Under the pieces are notes generated by a model, which saw only the letters and a list, made by a program, of their open reading frames with translations, was not told where the DNA came from and made no database searches. A DNA stretch of 64,000 nt from Oleiagrimonas sp964566965. GTDB taxonomy: Bacteria; Pseudomonadota; Gammaproteobacteria; Xanthomonadales; Rhodanobacteraceae. This document shows positions 30,866-42,166 of the stretch, piece after piece (within the stretch, counting starts at the first letter, position 1; each line of letters begins with the position of its first letter). The stretch covers positions 9,269 to 73,268 of the forward strand of contig CAZMKO010000002.1 of the NCBI GenBank assembly GCA_964566965.1. The letters are read 5' to 3'. The position numbers and the translations under genes were made by a program.

Positions 30866-32877
30866 GCAGAGGCCTCCGCCTTGCCGTCGTTCGTCGCCAG
30901 CGGGCGCGCTCCGGCGGCGCCGGCCACCATGGTCTCGTGTGCTTCGCGCCGAATGCGGAAGCGCTTGTCCGCCGCCGCCACGAATCCGCCCAGCATCATC
31001 AGCAGGCCACCGGCCCAAATCCAGTGCACGAAGGGCTTGTAGTAGATGCGCACCGACCAGGCCTTGCCCGAGCCGCCATCCAGCGACTCGCCCAGGGCGG
31101 TGTACAGGTCATGGGTGACGCCCGGGGCGATGGCGGCCTCGGTCTGCACCTGGCCGCGCGGATAGGTACGCTTTTGCGGGCGCAGGACCTTGACCTGCTT
31201 GCCTTTGGCGTTGAACACCGTCAACGTGCCCTCGTCGGCGGTCCAGTTGGGGCCCTGCATGTGATCGACGCCGTCGAAGCGGAACGTGTAGCTGCCCACC
31301 GTCTGTTTTTGGCCCGGCTCCATGCGTACGTCCTTCTGCACGCTCAGCGACTGGCTGAGCAGGGCGCCGGCAATGAAGATGCCCACGCCCAGATGCGCCA
31401 GCAGCATGCCGGCCATCTCGGCCGGGTAGCGCCGCCCGCGCGGGACGCCGCGCCAGCGCTTGGCGGCGTACATGAACACGCCGCGCACCACGTAGGCCGA
31501 CGCCAGCGCGCCGAGCACCAGTTTGAGATGGTCGATGGAGCCTTTCCACAGCATCAGCACGGCGGCCAGCGCGATGACCAGGCCGAACACGGCGCAATGG
31601 ATCACCACGCGTCGGATTTCACGCTTGTCGGCCTTGCCCCAGCGCGCAAAGGGGCCGATCGGCATCAGCGCGATGGCAGGGGCCATCAGCAGGATGAACA
31701 AGGGCCCGAAGTAGGGCGGACCGACCGAGATGCGACCCAGATGCAAGGCGTCGCCGATCAACGGGAACAACGTGCCCAGCAGGACCATGGCTGCCGACGC
31801 GGTCAGGGCCAGGTTGGCGATCAGCACCACCGTCTCGCGCGACAGCACGGCAAAGGCCTTGCCGCCGACCACCTTGGGTGCGCGCAGGGCGTACAGCAAC
31901 AGCGAGGCGCCGATCACGATGGCCAGAAAAATCAGGATGTACAGGCCGCGCTTGGGGTCGGAGGCGAAGGCGTGCACGCTGGTCAGCACGCCCGAGCGGA
32001 CCAGGAAGGTACCCAGCAGCGACAATGAAAAGGCGAAGATCGACAGCAGAATGGTCCAGGCACGCATGCTGCCGCGCTTTTCGGTGATCGCCTGGGAATG
32101 GATCAGCGCCGCGCCCACCAGCCAGGGCATGAACGAGGCGTTTTCCACCGGATCCCAGAACCACCAGCCTCCCCAGCCGAGCTCCTTGTAGGCCCACCAG
32201 CTGCCGGCCACGATGCCCAGGCTGAGAAACCCCCAGGCCGCGTTGGTCCAGGGACGAGCCCAGCGCACCCACTGTTTTTCCAGGTGCCCGCCGAGCAGGG
32301 CGGCGATGGAAAACGCGAAGGCGACCGAGAAGCCGACGTAGCCCATGTACAGCACCGGCGGATGCACGGTCATGCCCGGATCCTGCAACAGGGGGTTGAG
32401 GTCCACGCCGTTGGGTGGGGCGGGGACCATTCGGCTGAACGGGTCGGACGTGAACAGGATGAAGGCCAGGAAGCCGATCGAGACCAGCCCCAGCACGCCC
32501 AGCACGCGGGCGCCGAAATCTTCCGGAAGGCGCGGGCTGAAGACGGCCAGGGCCACGCTCCAGACATTGAGGATGAGGATCCACAGCAGCAGCGACCCCT
32601 CGTGCGCTCCCCATACCGCGGCGATGCGGTAGTACCAGGGCAGCTCCAGGTTGGAGTTTTGCGCCACGTAGGCGACCGAGAAGTCGAAGTTCAGGAAGGC
32701 CCAGGTCAGGGCGGCGAATGCCAGGGCCACGAACACCGCCTGTCCGGCGGCGGCCGGGCGCGCCACGGCCATCAGCGGGCGGCTGCCCGCCCAGGCGCCG
32801 ATCAGCGGCAGGACGGCCTGGAGGATGGCCAGCAGCAGTGCCAGTACCAGGGCAAGTTGTCCGAGTTCGGGAATCAT
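30862..32877 (-). CDS. ccmF: Cytochrome c haem lyase subunit CcmF
   Basis: Core of the haem ligation complex. The 671-aa protein has about 14-15 hydrophobic segments. The tryptophan-rich haem motif is GWGGWWFWDPVENASFMPWL. The conserved His residues that ligate haem are spread through the membrane part, for example SLLLW and VGAALIHSQAI. ATG 32877 gives MIPELGQLALVLAL, the family start. A 120-bp gap separates it from ccmE; all later genes in the operon overlap or nearly abut. Confidence 0.96.
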   Translation of the reverse strand: MIPELGQLALVLALLLAILQAVLPLIGAWAGSRPLMAVARPAAAGQAVFVALAFAALTWAFLNFDFSVAYVAQNSNLELPWYYRIAAVWGAHEGSLLLWILILNVWSVALAVFSPRLPEDFGARVLGVLGLVSIGFLAFILFTSDPFSRMVPAPPNGVDLNPLLQDPGMTVHPPVLYMGYVGFSVAFAFSIAALLGGHLEKQWVRWARPWTNAAWGFLSLGIVAGSWWAYKELGWGGWWFWDPVENASFMPWLVGAALIHSQAITEKRGSMRAWTILLSIFAFSLSLLGTFLVRSGVLTSVHAFASDPKRGLYILIFLAIVIGASLLLYALRAPKVVGGKAFAVLSRETVVLIANLALTASAAMVLLGTLFPLIGDALHLGRISVGPPYFGPLFILLMAPAIALMPIGPFARWGKADKREIRRVVIHCAVFGLVIALAAVLMLWKGSIDHLKLVLGALASAYVVRGVFMYAAKRWRGVPRGRRYPAEMAGMLLAHLGVGIFIAGALLSQSLSVQKDVRMEPGQKQTVGSYTFRFDGVDHMQGPNWTADEGTLTVFNAKGKQVKVLRPQKRTYPRGQVQTEAAIAPGVTHDLYTALGESLDGGSGKAWSVRIYYKPFVHWIWAGGLLMMLGGFVAAADKRFRIRREAHETMVAGAAGARPLATNDGKAEASA

Positions 32878-32997
32878 GGGCGGCAACTCCGGCTGTCGAC
32901 GGTGTCCCGTTCGCACCGCAGGCGGACCGTCGATGCGGCCGGGACGCTGTGATTCAGGCGTGGGGTTTCACGCGGGCGGATGGGCGAGGTCATCAGT

Positions 32998-33471
32998 CTA
33001 CCCCTTGCCGGCGTGACCCGCCGGCCGGGTATCCGGTGTCTTGTGCGCCTGTTCGGCCTTCTGGATGGCGTCGGCCACCTCGGGCGGCATGTAGGTTTCG
33101 TCGTGCTTGGCCAGCACGTTGTCGGCGACGAAGGTGCCATTGTCCATGTGACCGGTGGCCACGATGCTCTGACCCTCGCGGAACAGGTCCGGCAGGATGC
33201 CGGTGTAGACCACCGGCATGTCGTGGAAACGGTCGGTGACCGTGAAGTCGACCTTGAGCGAGTCGCCGGCACGCTTGACCGTGCCCTCCTTGACCACGCC
33301 GCCGAGACGGAATTGCCCGTGCTCCGGCGAGCCGCCCGCCTCGACCTCGGTTGGCGAGTACAGGTATGTCACGTTGCGCTGCAACGCGAAAATGCCCAGT
33401 CCGCCTGCGACCACGGCGGCGGCCAGGACCAGGCTGATGATGATGAGGCGGCGTTTGCGTACGGGATTCAT
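32998..33471 (-). CDS. ccmE: Haem chaperone CcmE
   Basis: Periplasmic carrier that binds haem covalently through a His before passing it to CcmF. The 157-aa protein has a basic N terminus (MNPVRKRRLIII), one membrane anchor and an OB-fold. The haem-binding His is in VLAKHDETYMPPE (HDETY; the Tyr is also conserved). The flexible tail is rich in Lys, Ala and Gly. It lies 49 bp after ccmD. Confidence 0.95.
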   Translation of the reverse strand: MNPVRKRRLIIISLVLAAAVVAGGLGIFALQRNVTYLYSPTEVEAGGSPEHGQFRLGGVVKEGTVKRAGDSLKVDFTVTDRFHDMPVVYTGILPDLFREGQSIVATGHMDNGTFVADNVLAKHDETYMPPEVADAIQKAEQAHKTPDTRPAGHAGKG

Positions 33472-33520
33472 GGCGGCATTGTGGTCGATGGGGGGCGCCA
33501 GTGGAATGGCGATCCGTGAA

Positions 33521-33733
33521 TCAGTCCGTAGGCCCGGATGATTCGTTCAAGGCGGGGCGCCTGGCCTGCCTGGCTTTTTGACGCGCGATGCGGCCGCGCA
33601 GTTCCCTCAGCAGGCGCCTTCGACGCAGCGCCGGTGCCAGCCAGTCCACCGTCAGCACCAGGAAGAACAGGGCGTAGGCGGGCCAGACATAGGCCGCGTA
33701 GCCGCCCATGGCAAAAAACGACTGTAAGCTCAT
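33521..33733 (-). CDS. ccmD: Cytochrome c maturation protein CcmD
   Basis: Small membrane protein that helps release holo-CcmE from the CcmABC complex. It has 70 aa, with one membrane helix (GGYAAYVWPAYALFFLVLTV) and a basic tail (RRRRLLRELRGRIARQKARQ). ATG 33733 overlaps the ccmC stop. Confidence 0.9.
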   Translation of the reverse strand: MSLQSFFAMGGYAAYVWPAYALFFLVLTVDWLAPALRRRRLLRELRGRIARQKARQARRPALNESSGPTD

Positions 33734-34494
33734 GCGTCTTTCCGCGTGTGTGCCTGTGACAATTCGCGCACCCAGCGCTTGCCGCTTTCCAGATCCAACA
33801 GGTCGGTGCGTACGCGTCCGAGCAGGCTGGCCGCCCAATACAGATGGGTGGCCAGGGCCATCAGCAGCAAGGGCCACAGCATGCGCGCATCGATCGTCGA
33901 TGGCCCCAGCAGGCGTACCGTCGACCCCTGGTGCAGCGTGTTCCACCATTGCACCGAGTAGTGCACGATCGGCAGATTGACCAGGCCGATGAGTGCCAGG
34001 AAACCGGCGGCGCGCGCCCCTTGGCGGCGGTCCTCGAAGGCGTGGTAGAGACCGATCACGCCCAGATACAGGAACAGCAGCACCAGTTCGGAGGTCAGGC
34101 GCGCGTCCCAGGTCCACCATGTGCCCCACGTGGGCTGGCCCCAGAGCGAGCCGGTGACCAGAGTGATGAAGGTGAACGCCGCGCCGATCGGCGCCGACTG
34201 CATCGCCACCACCTCGGCCAGCTTGATGCGCCACACCAGCGCGATGAAGGCCGCCACCGCCATCGTGGCATAGACGAACAGACCCATCCAGGCGCTGGGC
34301 ACGTGGATATAGATGATGCGAAAGGCGTCGCCCTGCTGGTAATCGGGTGGGGCCATCACCAGGCCTCCATACAGTCCGATCGCGGCCGTGATGAGGGCCA
34401 ACCAGAACAGCCAGGGCCGCAACAGGCCGGCGAAGCGGTAGAACGTGGGCGGCGCACTCAGGCGGTGCATCCAGTGGGGAATCCAGTGGGTCAT
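33730..34494 (-). CDS. ccmC: Haem exporter/handling protein CcmC
   Basis: Integral membrane protein that delivers haem to CcmE. The 254-aa protein has six membrane helices and the tryptophan-rich periplasmic motif WGTWWTWDARLTSELVL. Haem-binding His residues are in IIYIHVPSAWMG and NLPIVHYSVQWWN. ATG 34494 gives MTHWIPHWMHRLSAPP. Confidence 0.96.
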   Translation of the reverse strand: MTHWIPHWMHRLSAPPTFYRFAGLLRPWLFWLALITAAIGLYGGLVMAPPDYQQGDAFRIIYIHVPSAWMGLFVYATMAVAAFIALVWRIKLAEVVAMQSAPIGAAFTFITLVTGSLWGQPTWGTWWTWDARLTSELVLLFLYLGVIGLYHAFEDRRQGARAAGFLALIGLVNLPIVHYSVQWWNTLHQGSTVRLLGPSTIDARMLWPLLLMALATHLYWAASLLGRVRTDLLDLESGKRWVRELSQAHTRKDA

Positions 34495-34543
34495 GACGGA
34501 TCTCCGCTGGCGGAGCGGGGGGCAACGTGGAGGGGAGGCTTCT

Positions 34544-35230
34544 TCATGTGTCGAGCGTGATCCTGAGCGCGGCCGCGCATGCCAGGGGCGCGAGCACCAC
34601 GCCCAACGCCAGGGCCGCACCCAGCCAGGCCAATGGCGCCACCCAGGGCAACCCCTGTTGGGCCGCCAGCACGGCGCCGGCGGCGAAAATCACTACCGGC
34701 ACACACAGCGGCAGCAGCATGAGTGCCAACAGCATACCAGAGCGCCGGGTGCCGGCCGTCAGCGCCACCAGCACCGCGCCGAGCAGGCTCAGCAGCGGCG
34801 TGGCCAGCAGCAGTGCCAGTTCCAGCACGCGCAGCGGCAGGGCCGGCAGATGCATCATGCTGGCGATGACCGGACCGATGATGATCAGGGGCAGCGCGGT
34901 GGTCAGCCAATGCGCCAGGATCTTCATCGCCACCAGCAGCGCCAGCGGTTGCGGGGCCATCAACATCTGTTCCAGGGAGCCGTCTTCGAGGTCGGGCCGG
35001 AACAGGGCGTCGAAGGCCAGCAGCATCGCCAGAAGCACGATCACCAGCACCACGCCGCCGGCGATGCGCGCGAGCAGGGCGTCGTCCGGGCCCAGCGCGA
35101 ACGGAAACAGCACTGCCACGATCAGCGCGTACAGGACCGGCAGGGCCATGTCGCCACGACGACGCCAGGCCAGCGTCAGGTCGCGACGCAGGACGGCCCA
35201 GCAGGCTGCCGACGTGCTGCCGGGCCTCAT
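34544..35230 (-). CDS. ccmB: Haem exporter subunit CcmB
   Basis: Membrane subunit of the CcmAB ABC complex that releases holo-CcmE. The 228-aa protein has six hydrophobic helices. The cytosolic loop FRPDLEDGSLEQMLMAPQPL is typical of CcmB. ATG 35230 gives MRPGSTSAACWAVLRRDL. It lies 88 bp after ccmA. Confidence 0.94.
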   Translation of the reverse strand: MRPGSTSAACWAVLRRDLTLAWRRRGDMALPVLYALIVAVLFPFALGPDDALLARIAGGVVLVIVLLAMLLAFDALFRPDLEDGSLEQMLMAPQPLALLVAMKILAHWLTTALPLIIIGPVIASMMHLPALPLRVLELALLLATPLLSLLGAVLVALTAGTRRSGMLLALMLLPLCVPVVIFAAGAVLAAQQGLPWVAPLAWLGAALALGVVLAPLACAAALRITLDT

Positions 35231-35318
35231 GAAGTCAGCGCTCCGTATTCCGCTGTCGTGGTCGCAGGCTCCATGATTCGCGGAGCGGGGGGCGCGGAGC
35301 AAGGCACGTCGACCGTCG

Positions 35319-35978
35319 TCATGCCGGCAGCCTTATCCGGCGTGGCGCGCCGTGCAGGTAGGTGACGGCGCCGTGGCTGGTGACCAGGGCCGCGCCGCCC
35401 TCGCGCGTGTGGCGTTCGATCAGGCGGTTGACCAGCGCGATGCCTTCGCGGTCGAGGTTGGCGTAGGGTTCGTCCAGCAACCATACCGCGGCCGGGGTCA
35501 ACAGCAGGCGGGCCAGGGCGGCACGTTTCTTCTGGCCCGCCGACAGGCGCCGGACCGGCTCGTGCTCGTAACCGGCCAGGCCCACGCCGGCCAGCGCGGT
35601 AGCTGGTTCGGTGCCGCGACGGCGACCGTACAGACCTTCGTTGAAACGCAGGTTTTCCAGTGGCGACAGATCGTGTTTCAACCCCAGATGGTGCCCCAGA
35701 AAAACGATCTCGCCGGCGGCCACGTCGGGCGAAAGCGGTGTGCCATGCAACCGCAGGCTGCCCTCACCGTGCCGCAGCACGCCCGCCAACAGGCGCAGCA
35801 GCGTCGTCTTGCCGCTGCCGTTGTCACCCTCGACCAGCATGACCTCGCCGGCGTGCAGCGTGAAATCCAATGGGCCGAACACCCATTCGTCCTGTCGCAG
35901 GTAGCCGACATCGCGCGCCTCCAGAATCGGGGCGCGGCCGGGTTCGGCAGCGTGGGCGGTGGTGACTGTCGCATTCAT
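35319..35978 (-). CDS. ccmA: Haem exporter ATP-binding subunit CcmA
   Basis: ATPase of the CcmAB complex. The 219-aa protein has Walker A EGDNGSGKTTLL, the Q-loop IVFLGHHLG, the signature RLSAGQKKRAALARL, and Walker B VWLLDEPYANLD. ATG 35978 (MNATVTTAHA) is preferred over in-frame codons further upstream. First gene of ccmABCDEFGHI; no other promoter-like gap of similar size occurs except before ccmE and ccmF. Confidence 0.95.
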   Translation of the reverse strand: MNATVTTAHAAEPGRAPILEARDVGYLRQDEWVFGPLDFTLHAGEVMLVEGDNGSGKTTLLRLLAGVLRHGEGSLRLHGTPLSPDVAAGEIVFLGHHLGLKHDLSPLENLRFNEGLYGRRRGTEPATALAGVGLAGYEHEPVRRLSAGQKKRAALARLLLTPAAVWLLDEPYANLDREGIALVNRLIERHTREGGAALVTSHGAVTYLHGAPRRIRLPA

Positions 35979-36056
35979 GAAGCGGCCATTCTCGCCTGCC
36001 TTTTGCCCCCTGTCCATGCGTGGCCATGTCGCAGGGTCGGGCCTGCCGGGTGCGGC

Positions 36057-36776
36057 TCAGGGCGCGTCCGGCAGCCAGGGCGCGAGGGTTTCCTCGGCGC
36101 TCTCGATCCAGTGTCGGTTGGCGGCCGGGCTGGCGGGGCTGGGGTGCAGCAGGTAATGCACGGGAAGCCCGTCCGGCACCACCCGGCGCAGGCGTTCCTG
36201 CGCATAGCGGCCGATGCCGATCGCCGCCGCCGGCTGCAGCACCTCCACCACCTCGGCCAGCGCGGCGTCGCAAGCGGCCTCGAGCGGCCCGGTCTCGTCG
36301 CGGGACAGGCGCGAGGGAATCATGTTGCGGCCATCGGCGAGAAACAGCAGCGGACAATAGTTCCAGATCACGAACCGGCGGAAGAACGCCTGCGGCGTGC
36401 CCAAGCGGCGCGCGGCCCATCCCCACAGGCGCTGGCCGCTACCTTCGTCACGATGGCATTGCATGCCCAGCACCGGGTACCGCGGGTGCGGCTCGGGCAG
36501 TGGCGTACCCAGCCGCGTGTCGATGCCGAACCAGTCGCGCACCGAGGAAATGTTGCCGAACGGCACGCCGGTCTGGGCCATGCCCCAGGGGCCCGGATTC
36601 ATGCCCATCAGCAACACGCGACCAGGTTCGCCGCCAGCCATTTCCAGGTACTGGCGGTGGCCGTCCCAGGCGTACACCAGCGGGTTGTAGACGTGGCTGG
36701 GGGTATGCCAGTGCAGCGGTCGCAGTCGCTCGCCAAGACGACGGGCGACGGGAACCAGGGGATGGCGGGAAGTCAT
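36057..36776 (-). CDS. SMUG1-type uracil-DNA glycosylase
   Basis: Removes uracil, and in relatives 5-hydroxymethyluracil, from DNA to start base excision repair. The 239-aa protein shows the SMUG1 active-site block LLMGMNPGPWGMAQTGVPFG, the central FVIWNYCPLLFL, and the second active-site loop LLHPSPASPAANRHW with the catalytic His. Bacterial SMUG1 is much less common than the Ung family. ATG 36776 overlaps the stop of the DUF3293 gene, so the two are probably translated together. Confidence 0.9.
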   Translation of the reverse strand: MTSRHPLVPVARRLGERLRPLHWHTPSHVYNPLVYAWDGHRQYLEMAGGEPGRVLLMGMNPGPWGMAQTGVPFGNISSVRDWFGIDTRLGTPLPEPHPRYPVLGMQCHRDEGSGQRLWGWAARRLGTPQAFFRRFVIWNYCPLLFLADGRNMIPSRLSRDETGPLEAACDAALAEVVEVLQPAAAIGIGRYAQERLRRVVPDGLPVHYLLHPSPASPAANRHWIESAEETLAPWLPDAP

Positions 36777-37231
36777 GTCGGCATCTCCGGCGGTGTTGGG
36801 GTGACGATGGGGTTCCAGGCCAGCCGTGCGCTCGAGTCGCCGTGACCGAGGATCACCGCATTTTGCTGGAAACGGTGCATCAGTTCCTCGCATGCCGGCG
36901 GTGTGATGCCGACCACGAACAGGCTGGGCTCGCGCCATGCCGCTGCGGTGCCCACGCCGGCGCGGATGACCGCGTGCGGATGGGTGTCGCGCAGCCATTG
37001 CAACAGGCGGCGTTGGCGCTGGCGGTTGACAGCGGGGGACAGGCAACGTGACTGCGGGTTGCACGCGGTCACGAAAGCCCACGGCGTATCGATGGCGGGC
37101 AGCAGGCGTCGCAGGGCCGCGGGCAGCGGCGCACCGCAACGGATGCAGGCATGGCCGCCGTACGACAGGCGCACGCGGTATTCGGTGCGTGCGTAGATGG
37201 CGGCCAACGCGGAATCGTACGGTGCCGGCAT
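36773..37231 (-). CDS. DUF3293 domain protein
   Basis: The 152-aa protein matches DUF3293: an N-terminal ALAAIYARTEYRVRL, the conserved FVTACNPQSRCLSP, and a C-terminal VVGITPPACEELMHRFQQNA. No function is established. A CIRC pair near residue 30 is in a small basic context. It lies 9 bp after kmo and overlaps the SMUG1-like gene, an arrangement that hints at a shared role, but none is proven. Confidence 0.78.
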   Translation of the reverse strand: MPAPYDSALAAIYARTEYRVRLSYGGHACIRCGAPLPAALRRLLPAIDTPWAFVTACNPQSRCLSPAVNRQRQRRLLQWLRDTHPHAVIRAGVGTAAAWREPSLFVVGITPPACEELMHRFQQNAVILGHGDSSARLAWNPIVTPTPPEMPT

Positions 37232-37240
37232 GATGCCGTT

Positions 37241-38650
37241 TCAATCGGTCGCGAGCGGAGGCAGGGCCTCGCGCAGGCGCTCGAGCGCGGTGTCGAGGTC
37301 CACCTGGTCGGCGTCGTCGCGGCCTTCCAGCAGGCGATCCAGCACGGCGTCCTGCTCGCGTCCGCGGGCCATGCAATAGGCATAGGGCAGGCGGGTGAAG
37401 GTGACCATGCGGTAGCGTGACATGTAGTGCTGCGGCGCGTGAGCGGCAAGGCGGGCGCCGAGACGGCGCCGGCGCAGATAGGCCGGATCCACCACCGAGT
37501 CACGCATCTCGACGTAGTTTTCCAGCGCCATGGCAGCGATGGCGTCGGCGTCGGGCTTGCGTTGCTGCTGGAAGCGGGCGAGGACGGTGGCCATGGGAGT
37601 CTTCGTGTCGGCCAGCAGGTCCGCCAGCATGGCGGCGTCTTCGAAGCCGGCGTTCATGCCCTGGCCGTGGAACGGCACGATGGCGTGTGCCGCATCGCCG
37701 ATCAGGACCGCCTTGTCGCCCACGTGCCAGTGCTCCAGGTACAACGTGGCCAGCGTGCCGACCGGGTGGTTGTTCCAGTTGGCGTTGAAGTCCGGCATCA
37801 GCGGCAGGACGTCACCGTAGTCGGCCTCGAAGTAACGTCTTGCGCTGCCCACGTCCGCGACGCTGGCGAAGCTGGGGTGTTCGCCCCCGCGTGGCAGGAA
37901 CAGCGTGACGGTGAAGCTGCCCTCGCCATTGGGCAGGGCGATGCACATGCAGTTGCCGCGTGGCCAGATGTGCAGCGCATGCGGCTCGATGGCGAACCGC
38001 TCGCCCGCGCGTTGGCGCCGACGCAGCGCCTCGTCGAGCACGGCCTCGGGCAGTTGCTGCAAGGGCGGGATTTCCAGTTCGCGGTAGCCGTGGTCCAACG
38101 GTTCGACGCGTTCGCCCAGGTCGCGGCCTTCGGCCATCGCCGCGCGCACCGCCGAGCCGGCGCCGTCGGCGCCGATGGTGAGTTCGGCCTCGACGTGCGA
38201 GACGCGGTTGTCGGTACCGGTGAAACTCAGTTTGCCGGTACGGAAATCGGCCGCACCCAACGCCTGCCCGAAGTGCACGCGCACGCCGGCATCCTCGGCG
38301 GCATCCAGAAGCAGCATGTTGAGCCCGCCGCGCGACACCGACTGGTTCACTTCGCTGTCGTCGATGCCGTAACGTTGCAGGTTGGTGGCGCCGTCGCGGT
38401 CATGCACCATGCGCCCGCGCATCATGATGGTGGCGTCCAGCACCCGGCGCTCCAGGCCGGCCTGGCGCAGGGCGTGCAGCCCGCGTTCGGCCAGCGCCAG
38501 GTTGATGGAGCGGCCGCCGGCAAAACCGGCCTTGCGCGGATCCGGCAGCTTCTCGTACAGCGCGACGCGGAAACCGCGCCGTGCCAGCAACGTGGCCATG
38601 AGCGAACCGACCAGGCCCGCCCCGACAATGGTGACTGCAGGATGTTGCAT
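37241..38650 (-). CDS. kmo: Kynurenine 3-monooxygenase
   Basis: FAD- and NADPH-dependent hydroxylation of kynurenine to 3-hydroxykynurenine in tryptophan breakdown and the kynurenine route to NAD. The 469-aa protein has the N-terminal FAD motif VTIVGAGLVGSLMATLLARR, the family block GRSINLALAERGLHAL, and VLIGDAAHAIVPFHGQGMNA as the second FAD motif. The C terminus is hydrophilic rather than membrane-anchored. ATG 38650 gives MQHPAVTIVG. Other pathway genes are not in the window. Confidence 0.95.
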   Translation of the reverse strand: MQHPAVTIVGAGLVGSLMATLLARRGFRVALYEKLPDPRKAGFAGGRSINLALAERGLHALRQAGLERRVLDATIMMRGRMVHDRDGATNLQRYGIDDSEVNQSVSRGGLNMLLLDAAEDAGVRVHFGQALGAADFRTGKLSFTGTDNRVSHVEAELTIGADGAGSAVRAAMAEGRDLGERVEPLDHGYRELEIPPLQQLPEAVLDEALRRRQRAGERFAIEPHALHIWPRGNCMCIALPNGEGSFTVTLFLPRGGEHPSFASVADVGSARRYFEADYGDVLPLMPDFNANWNNHPVGTLATLYLEHWHVGDKAVLIGDAAHAIVPFHGQGMNAGFEDAAMLADLLADTKTPMATVLARFQQQRKPDADAIAAMALENYVEMRDSVVDPAYLRRRRLGARLAAHAPQHYMSRYRMVTFTRLPYAYCMARGREQDAVLDRLLEGRDDADQVDLDTALERLREALPPLATD

Positions 38651-38712
38651 CGACACGTCCGGTGGGAGGAAAAGGAAAGGTGGCGAATGGCACTTCGGCG
38701 GCAGTGGCCCGA

Positions 38713-39612
38713 TCAGCCGGCGACGGTGGCGCGGGCCACGAAACTGGACGTGGCATGGCCGAGGACGCCGGACAACCAGATGCCGACATCGATCAGCCGG
38801 TCCAGGTCGATACCGGTGCGCATGCCCATGCCGTGCAGCATGTAGACCACGTCCTCGCTGGCCACGTTGCCGGTGGCGCCGCGCGCGTAGGGGCAGCCGC
38901 CGGCTCCGGATACCGAACTGTCCACCACCCGCACACCGGCATCCAGGCAGGCCAGGATGTTGGCCAGCGCCTGGCCGTAGGTGTTGTGGAAGTGCACCGC
39001 CAGCGCCGACATCGGTACGTCGCCGGCCACCGCCTCGAGCATGGCGCGGGCCTTGACCGGGGTTCCCACACCGATGGTGTCGCCGAGTGAGACCTCGTGG
39101 CAGCCCAGTTCGTGCAGGCGTCGGGCCACGCGGACCACGTCGCGCACCGGCACGTCGCCCTGGTAGGGGCAACCGAGCACGGTGGAGACGTAACCGCGCA
39201 CCTTGACGCCATCGGCACCGGCGCGCTCCATGACCGGCTCGAAGCGACGGATCGATTCGTCGATGGAGGCGTTGATGTTTTTGCGGTTGAACGCTTCACT
39301 GGCGGCGGTGAACACCGCGATATGGTCGGCGCCGGCTTCACGGGCGCGTTCGTAGCCCTTGAGGTTGGGTACCAGCACCGGATACTCGATGCCGTCGCGG
39401 CGTTCGATGCCCTGGTACACGCGCTCGGCGTCGGCCATCTGCGGAACCCATTCCGGGTTCACGAAGCTGGTCGCCTCGATGGTGGCCAGGCCGGTACGCG
39501 AGAGGCGGTTGATCAGTTCGATCTTGGTGCCGACCGGCACGATGGCACGCTCGTTCTGGAGCCCGTCGCGCGGGCCCACCTCGACGATGCGAACATGGTT
39601 GTCGTGATTCAT
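38713..39612 (-). CDS. mvaB: Hydroxymethylglutaryl-CoA lyase
   Basis: Last step of leucine degradation: splits HMG-CoA into acetyl-CoA and acetoacetate. The 299-aa HMGL-like TIM barrel starts VRIVEVGPRDGLQNE. The metal and substrate residues are in LGDTIGVGTP and AVHFHNTYGQA, and the signature with the active-site Cys is SVSGAGGCPYARGATGNVAS. ATG 39612 is preferred over a longer in-frame start. It lies 16 bp after the carboxylase alpha gene (liuE position). Confidence 0.95.
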   Translation of the reverse strand: MNHDNHVRIVEVGPRDGLQNERAIVPVGTKIELINRLSRTGLATIEATSFVNPEWVPQMADAERVYQGIERRDGIEYPVLVPNLKGYERAREAGADHIAVFTAASEAFNRKNINASIDESIRRFEPVMERAGADGVKVRGYVSTVLGCPYQGDVPVRDVVRVARRLHELGCHEVSLGDTIGVGTPVKARAMLEAVAGDVPMSALAVHFHNTYGQALANILACLDAGVRVVDSSVSGAGGCPYARGATGNVASEDVVYMLHGMGMRTGIDLDRLIDVGIWLSGVLGHATSSFVARATVAG

Positions 39613-39628
39613 GACGACCTTCCTTCGA

Positions 39629-41626
<1,998 letters not shown>

Positions 41627-42148
41627 TTATTCGCCTTCCCAGTAGTTGTGATGATCCGATGGCTTGCCGATGTGGCGGAATGCCGGGCCGCCGGCCGTTT
41701 CCGGCGTGCGCCCCGCGAACGCGCCGAACTTGCCGGAGTCGGGATAGTCGCAAATGTCCGCCGGTGCCATGGTGCTGAGCGCGAGGTAGCGCATGTCGGT
41801 GCGCCCGGTGTTGATGATCTGGTGTGCCGTCTCCGGCCCGCCGGGCGGGCAGGCGACGATATCACCGGGCTTCAGCGGATAGCGCCGGGCACCGTAGCGG
41901 AGTTCGCCGGTGCCTTCCAGGATGAGAAACATCTCCTCATCCACGTAATGGTTGTGGAACGGACAGTTCCGTTTGCCCGGAGCGACCACGGTGAGGTTGT
42001 AACCGAGTTTGCGGGCGCCGATGCGGCTGGAAATTTCGCACCAGCGCACGTCGTAGGTTGACGGTGGCGTGCCCTTCGGCGGGCCCTCGGGATCCAGGGT
42101 GCGCACGTCGAGGTCGGCGAGATTGACGAGTGGGTCGGTCATGCGCAT
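41627..42148 (-). CDS. Cupin-fold protein (COG3837-like)
   Basis: The 173-aa single-domain cupin has motif 1 NCPFHNHYVDEEMFLILEGTG and motif 2 around CPPGGPETAHQIINTG, so it likely binds a metal through His and Glu. The reaction is unknown. It lies between the enoyl-CoA hydratase and liuD genes with no spacing to liuD, so it travels with leucine degradation. It lacks the features of 3-hydroxyanthranilate dioxygenase, which one might suspect from the nearby kmo. ATG 42148 and ATG 42142 are both possible starts. Confidence 0.8.
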   Translation of the reverse strand: MRMTDPLVNLADLDVRTLDPEGPPKGTPPSTYDVRWCEISSRIGARKLGYNLTVVAPGKRNCPFHNHYVDEEMFLILEGTGELRYGARRYPLKPGDIVACPPGGPETAHQIINTGRTDMRYLALSTMAPADICDYPDSGKFGAFAGRTPETAGGPAFRHIGKPSDHHNYWEGE

Positions 42149-42166
42149 ATCCAGGTGGGGGAGGGG

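Noticed and set aside
41627..42148. Cupin as 3-hydroxyanthranilate 3,4-dioxygenase, suggested by nearby kmo
   Set aside because: The sequence lacks the family's motifs and sits within the leucine genes directly against liuD.
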